Shown here: one piece after another, positions 63,016 through 64,000 of the stretch | How the letters are laid out: the number at the start of each line of letters is the position of its first letter | Numbering within the stretch: the stretch's first letter is position 1 | Assembly (NCBI RefSeq): GCF_019931575.1 | Contig: NZ_CP082923.1 | Location: 930,001-994,000, forward strand | Source of the DNA: Caulobacter segnis | GTDB taxonomy: Bacteria; Pseudomonadota; Alphaproteobacteria; Caulobacterales; Caulobacteraceae | DNA length: 64,000 bases | Direction of reading: 5' to 3' | The notes under the pieces: model-generated | Seen by the model: the letters and a program-made list of their open reading frames with translations, nothing else | Told to the model about the DNA's origin: nothing | The model's database searches: none | Made by a program: the position numbers and the translations under genes

Positions 63016-64000
63016 GCGGCGGCCGGCTTGGCGTTTCCGGCCGGCCTGTACTTGTCGGCGTCCGACGTGAACTCGGCGTGGCCGTAGCGTTTCAGCTGGC
63101 GCCTCAGCTTGGCCACCAGGTGGGCGTCGGCCAGGTCGGAGACGCCGGGGACGTTGCGGGCCAGGCGGTAGGCCATCAGCTGGCTGGTCACCAGCAGGGC
63201 CACTAGGCCGAACATCATGAAGTCGCGCGGGCCGATCTCGACGCCCATGCGCCGGGCGGCGGCCAGGTCGCCGTTCATGAAGTTGCGCAGGAAGAACACC
63301 TTGGAGAAGCGGCGCTCGACCTTGTCGAACAGGCGGTTCTCGGGGCGCTCGTCGGGCGGCAGGTAGGCGTTCAGCGTGGCGCGGACCAGCTCGCCGCAGG
63401 TGGCGTCGTCGAAGCCGGCGCGCAGGGTGGCGCTGCGGGCGTTCATGGTGTCGACGACCCCTTGCGGCGTATCGGCCAGCAGGTCCTCGGGCAGGCCCAG
63501 CAGGAAGCAGCGGTAGCGGGCCAGCTCGACCCGGGCGCGCTCCTCGGCGGTGAAGGTCTTCCGGCCGCTGGCGACGATCTTGTAGCTCATCAGGAAGATC
63601 GGGATCAGGCCGGCGGGCATCTGGTCGACCTGCGGGATCGGGATCCCGTAGACCCCGACGTCCCAGCGGTCCGAGCGCTTCAGGGCGTTGAACCGCACCA
63701 TCGAGTGCATCAACCGCACCATGGCGGCAGCCTTGAAGCCGGCGCCGTGGCGCTCAAGCGAGCCGGGCAGCAGGGTGGTGGTGAAGAAGGTCGCCGTCTC
63801 GTTGACCCGCCGGGCGGCGGTGTCGTTCGACAGGGTTCCGGTCAGGGCCATGGGCAAGGCGGCGTACTTGTTCATGAAGGTGGCGATGAACGCGCCCCGG
63901 ATCGCGAATGGCCCCAGGTTGGCGGCGGCGTTGCGGTCCAGGCGCTGGCCCTCGCGGACCAGGTCCATGTCCAGCCACTCGGGGACGCGCTCCATGTCGG
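63012..64000 (-). CDS. oxygenase MpaB-like protein (DUF2236), 5' end outside the window
   Basis: At least 327 residues are encoded, starting from an internal methionine at 63995 (VPEWLDMDLVREGQRL). The frame stays open to the right edge, and family members are longer, so the N-terminus lies beyond the window. The pattern RDNAAA-like RLDRNAAANLGPFAIRGA, FMNKYAALPMALTGTLSN, RHGAGFKAAAMVRLMHSMVR and FNALKRSDRWDVGVYGIPI fits the MpaB/rubber-oxygenase-like DUF2236 family. These proteins bind haem b through a conserved His (likely in RLMHSMVR) and can cleave isoprenoid or farnesyl chains. The substrate here is unknown. Confidence 0.85.
   Translation of the reverse strand, partial: DMERVPEWLDMDLVREGQRLDRNAAANLGPFAIRGAFIATFMNKYAALPMALTGTLSNDTAARRVNETATFFTTTLLPGSLERHGAGFKAAAMVRLMHSMVRFNALKRSDRWDVGVYGIPIPQVDQMPAGLIPIFLMSYKIVASGRKTFTAEERARVELARYRCFLLGLPEDLLADTPQGVVDTMNARSATLRAGFDDATCGELVRATLNAYLPPDERPENRLFDKVERRFSKVFFLRNFMNGDLAAARRMGVEIGPRDFMMFGLVALLVTSQLMAYRLARNVPGVSDLADAHLVAKLRRQLKRYGHAEFTSDADKYRPAGNAKPAAA

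Overview
This window looks like a chromosomal segment of a Caulobacter-type alphaproteobacterium (Caulobacteraceae). It is strongly GC-rich. It carries the complete order fliF-fliG-flbE/fliH-fliN-flbD-flhA, the CtrA inhibitor sciP just upstream, a hook cluster (fliK-flgD-flgE) divergent from flgK-flgL, and a broken relative of the S-layer protein RsaA. No rRNA, tRNA, CRISPR array, transposase or prophage gene was found.

Layout. Bases 1-14100 hold housekeeping and accessory genes: a pseudouridine synthase with prfA, a CHASE4-GGDEF-EAL protein, a LysE exporter divergent from a MocR-type regulator, a small ATPase, an acetyltransferase, a methyltransferase, a BrkB membrane protein, a MOSC protein, a parDE toxin-antitoxin pair, prmC and a repeat-rich DUF4167 protein. 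Bases 14300-22560 hold an HWE kinase with a receiver gene lacking an ordinary start codon, two secreted esterases, a DUF4893 protein, an M48 lipoprotein protease and clpB behind a probable heat-shock promoter. Bases 22890-34460 hold a TonB-dependent receptor, a TetR/SDR pair, the RsaA-like gene interrupted by one TAA codon, a GH3 glycosidase with a LacI-type operator, and a membrane sensor kinase. Bases 34570-45470 hold tandem dispersed repeats, a divergent class A beta-lactamase/ampR pair, an OmpA-like lipoprotein, two enzyme/HxlR divergent pairs, an M28 peptidase, small unknown genes and mnmA.

Bases 45535-61517 are the flagellar region. flgK-flgL and fliK-flgD-flgE diverge from one 427-bp control region that contains two sigma-54 type promoters facing outward, two candidate ftr (FlbD) sites and an AT-rich IHF-like stretch. 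sciP and the fliF operon follow. FlbD, encoded in the fliF operon, is the expected activator of the sigma-54 promoters, so the master regulator and its targets sit together. Past flhA there is a phosphate-porin-like gene behind a three-unit Pho-box-like repeat, then the 3' part of an MpaB-like oxygenase gene that runs off the window.

Two families of dispersed intergenic repeats are present: a roughly 145-bp element with three copies and a roughly 120-130-bp double-hairpin element with two copies. I did not find an obvious new defence or mobile system. The items most worth a second look are the RsaA-like gene with its single nonsense codon, the kinase/receiver junction, the three-copy repeat element, the histidine kinase with a sensor domain I associate with diguanylate cyclases, and several palindromic operators between divergent genes.
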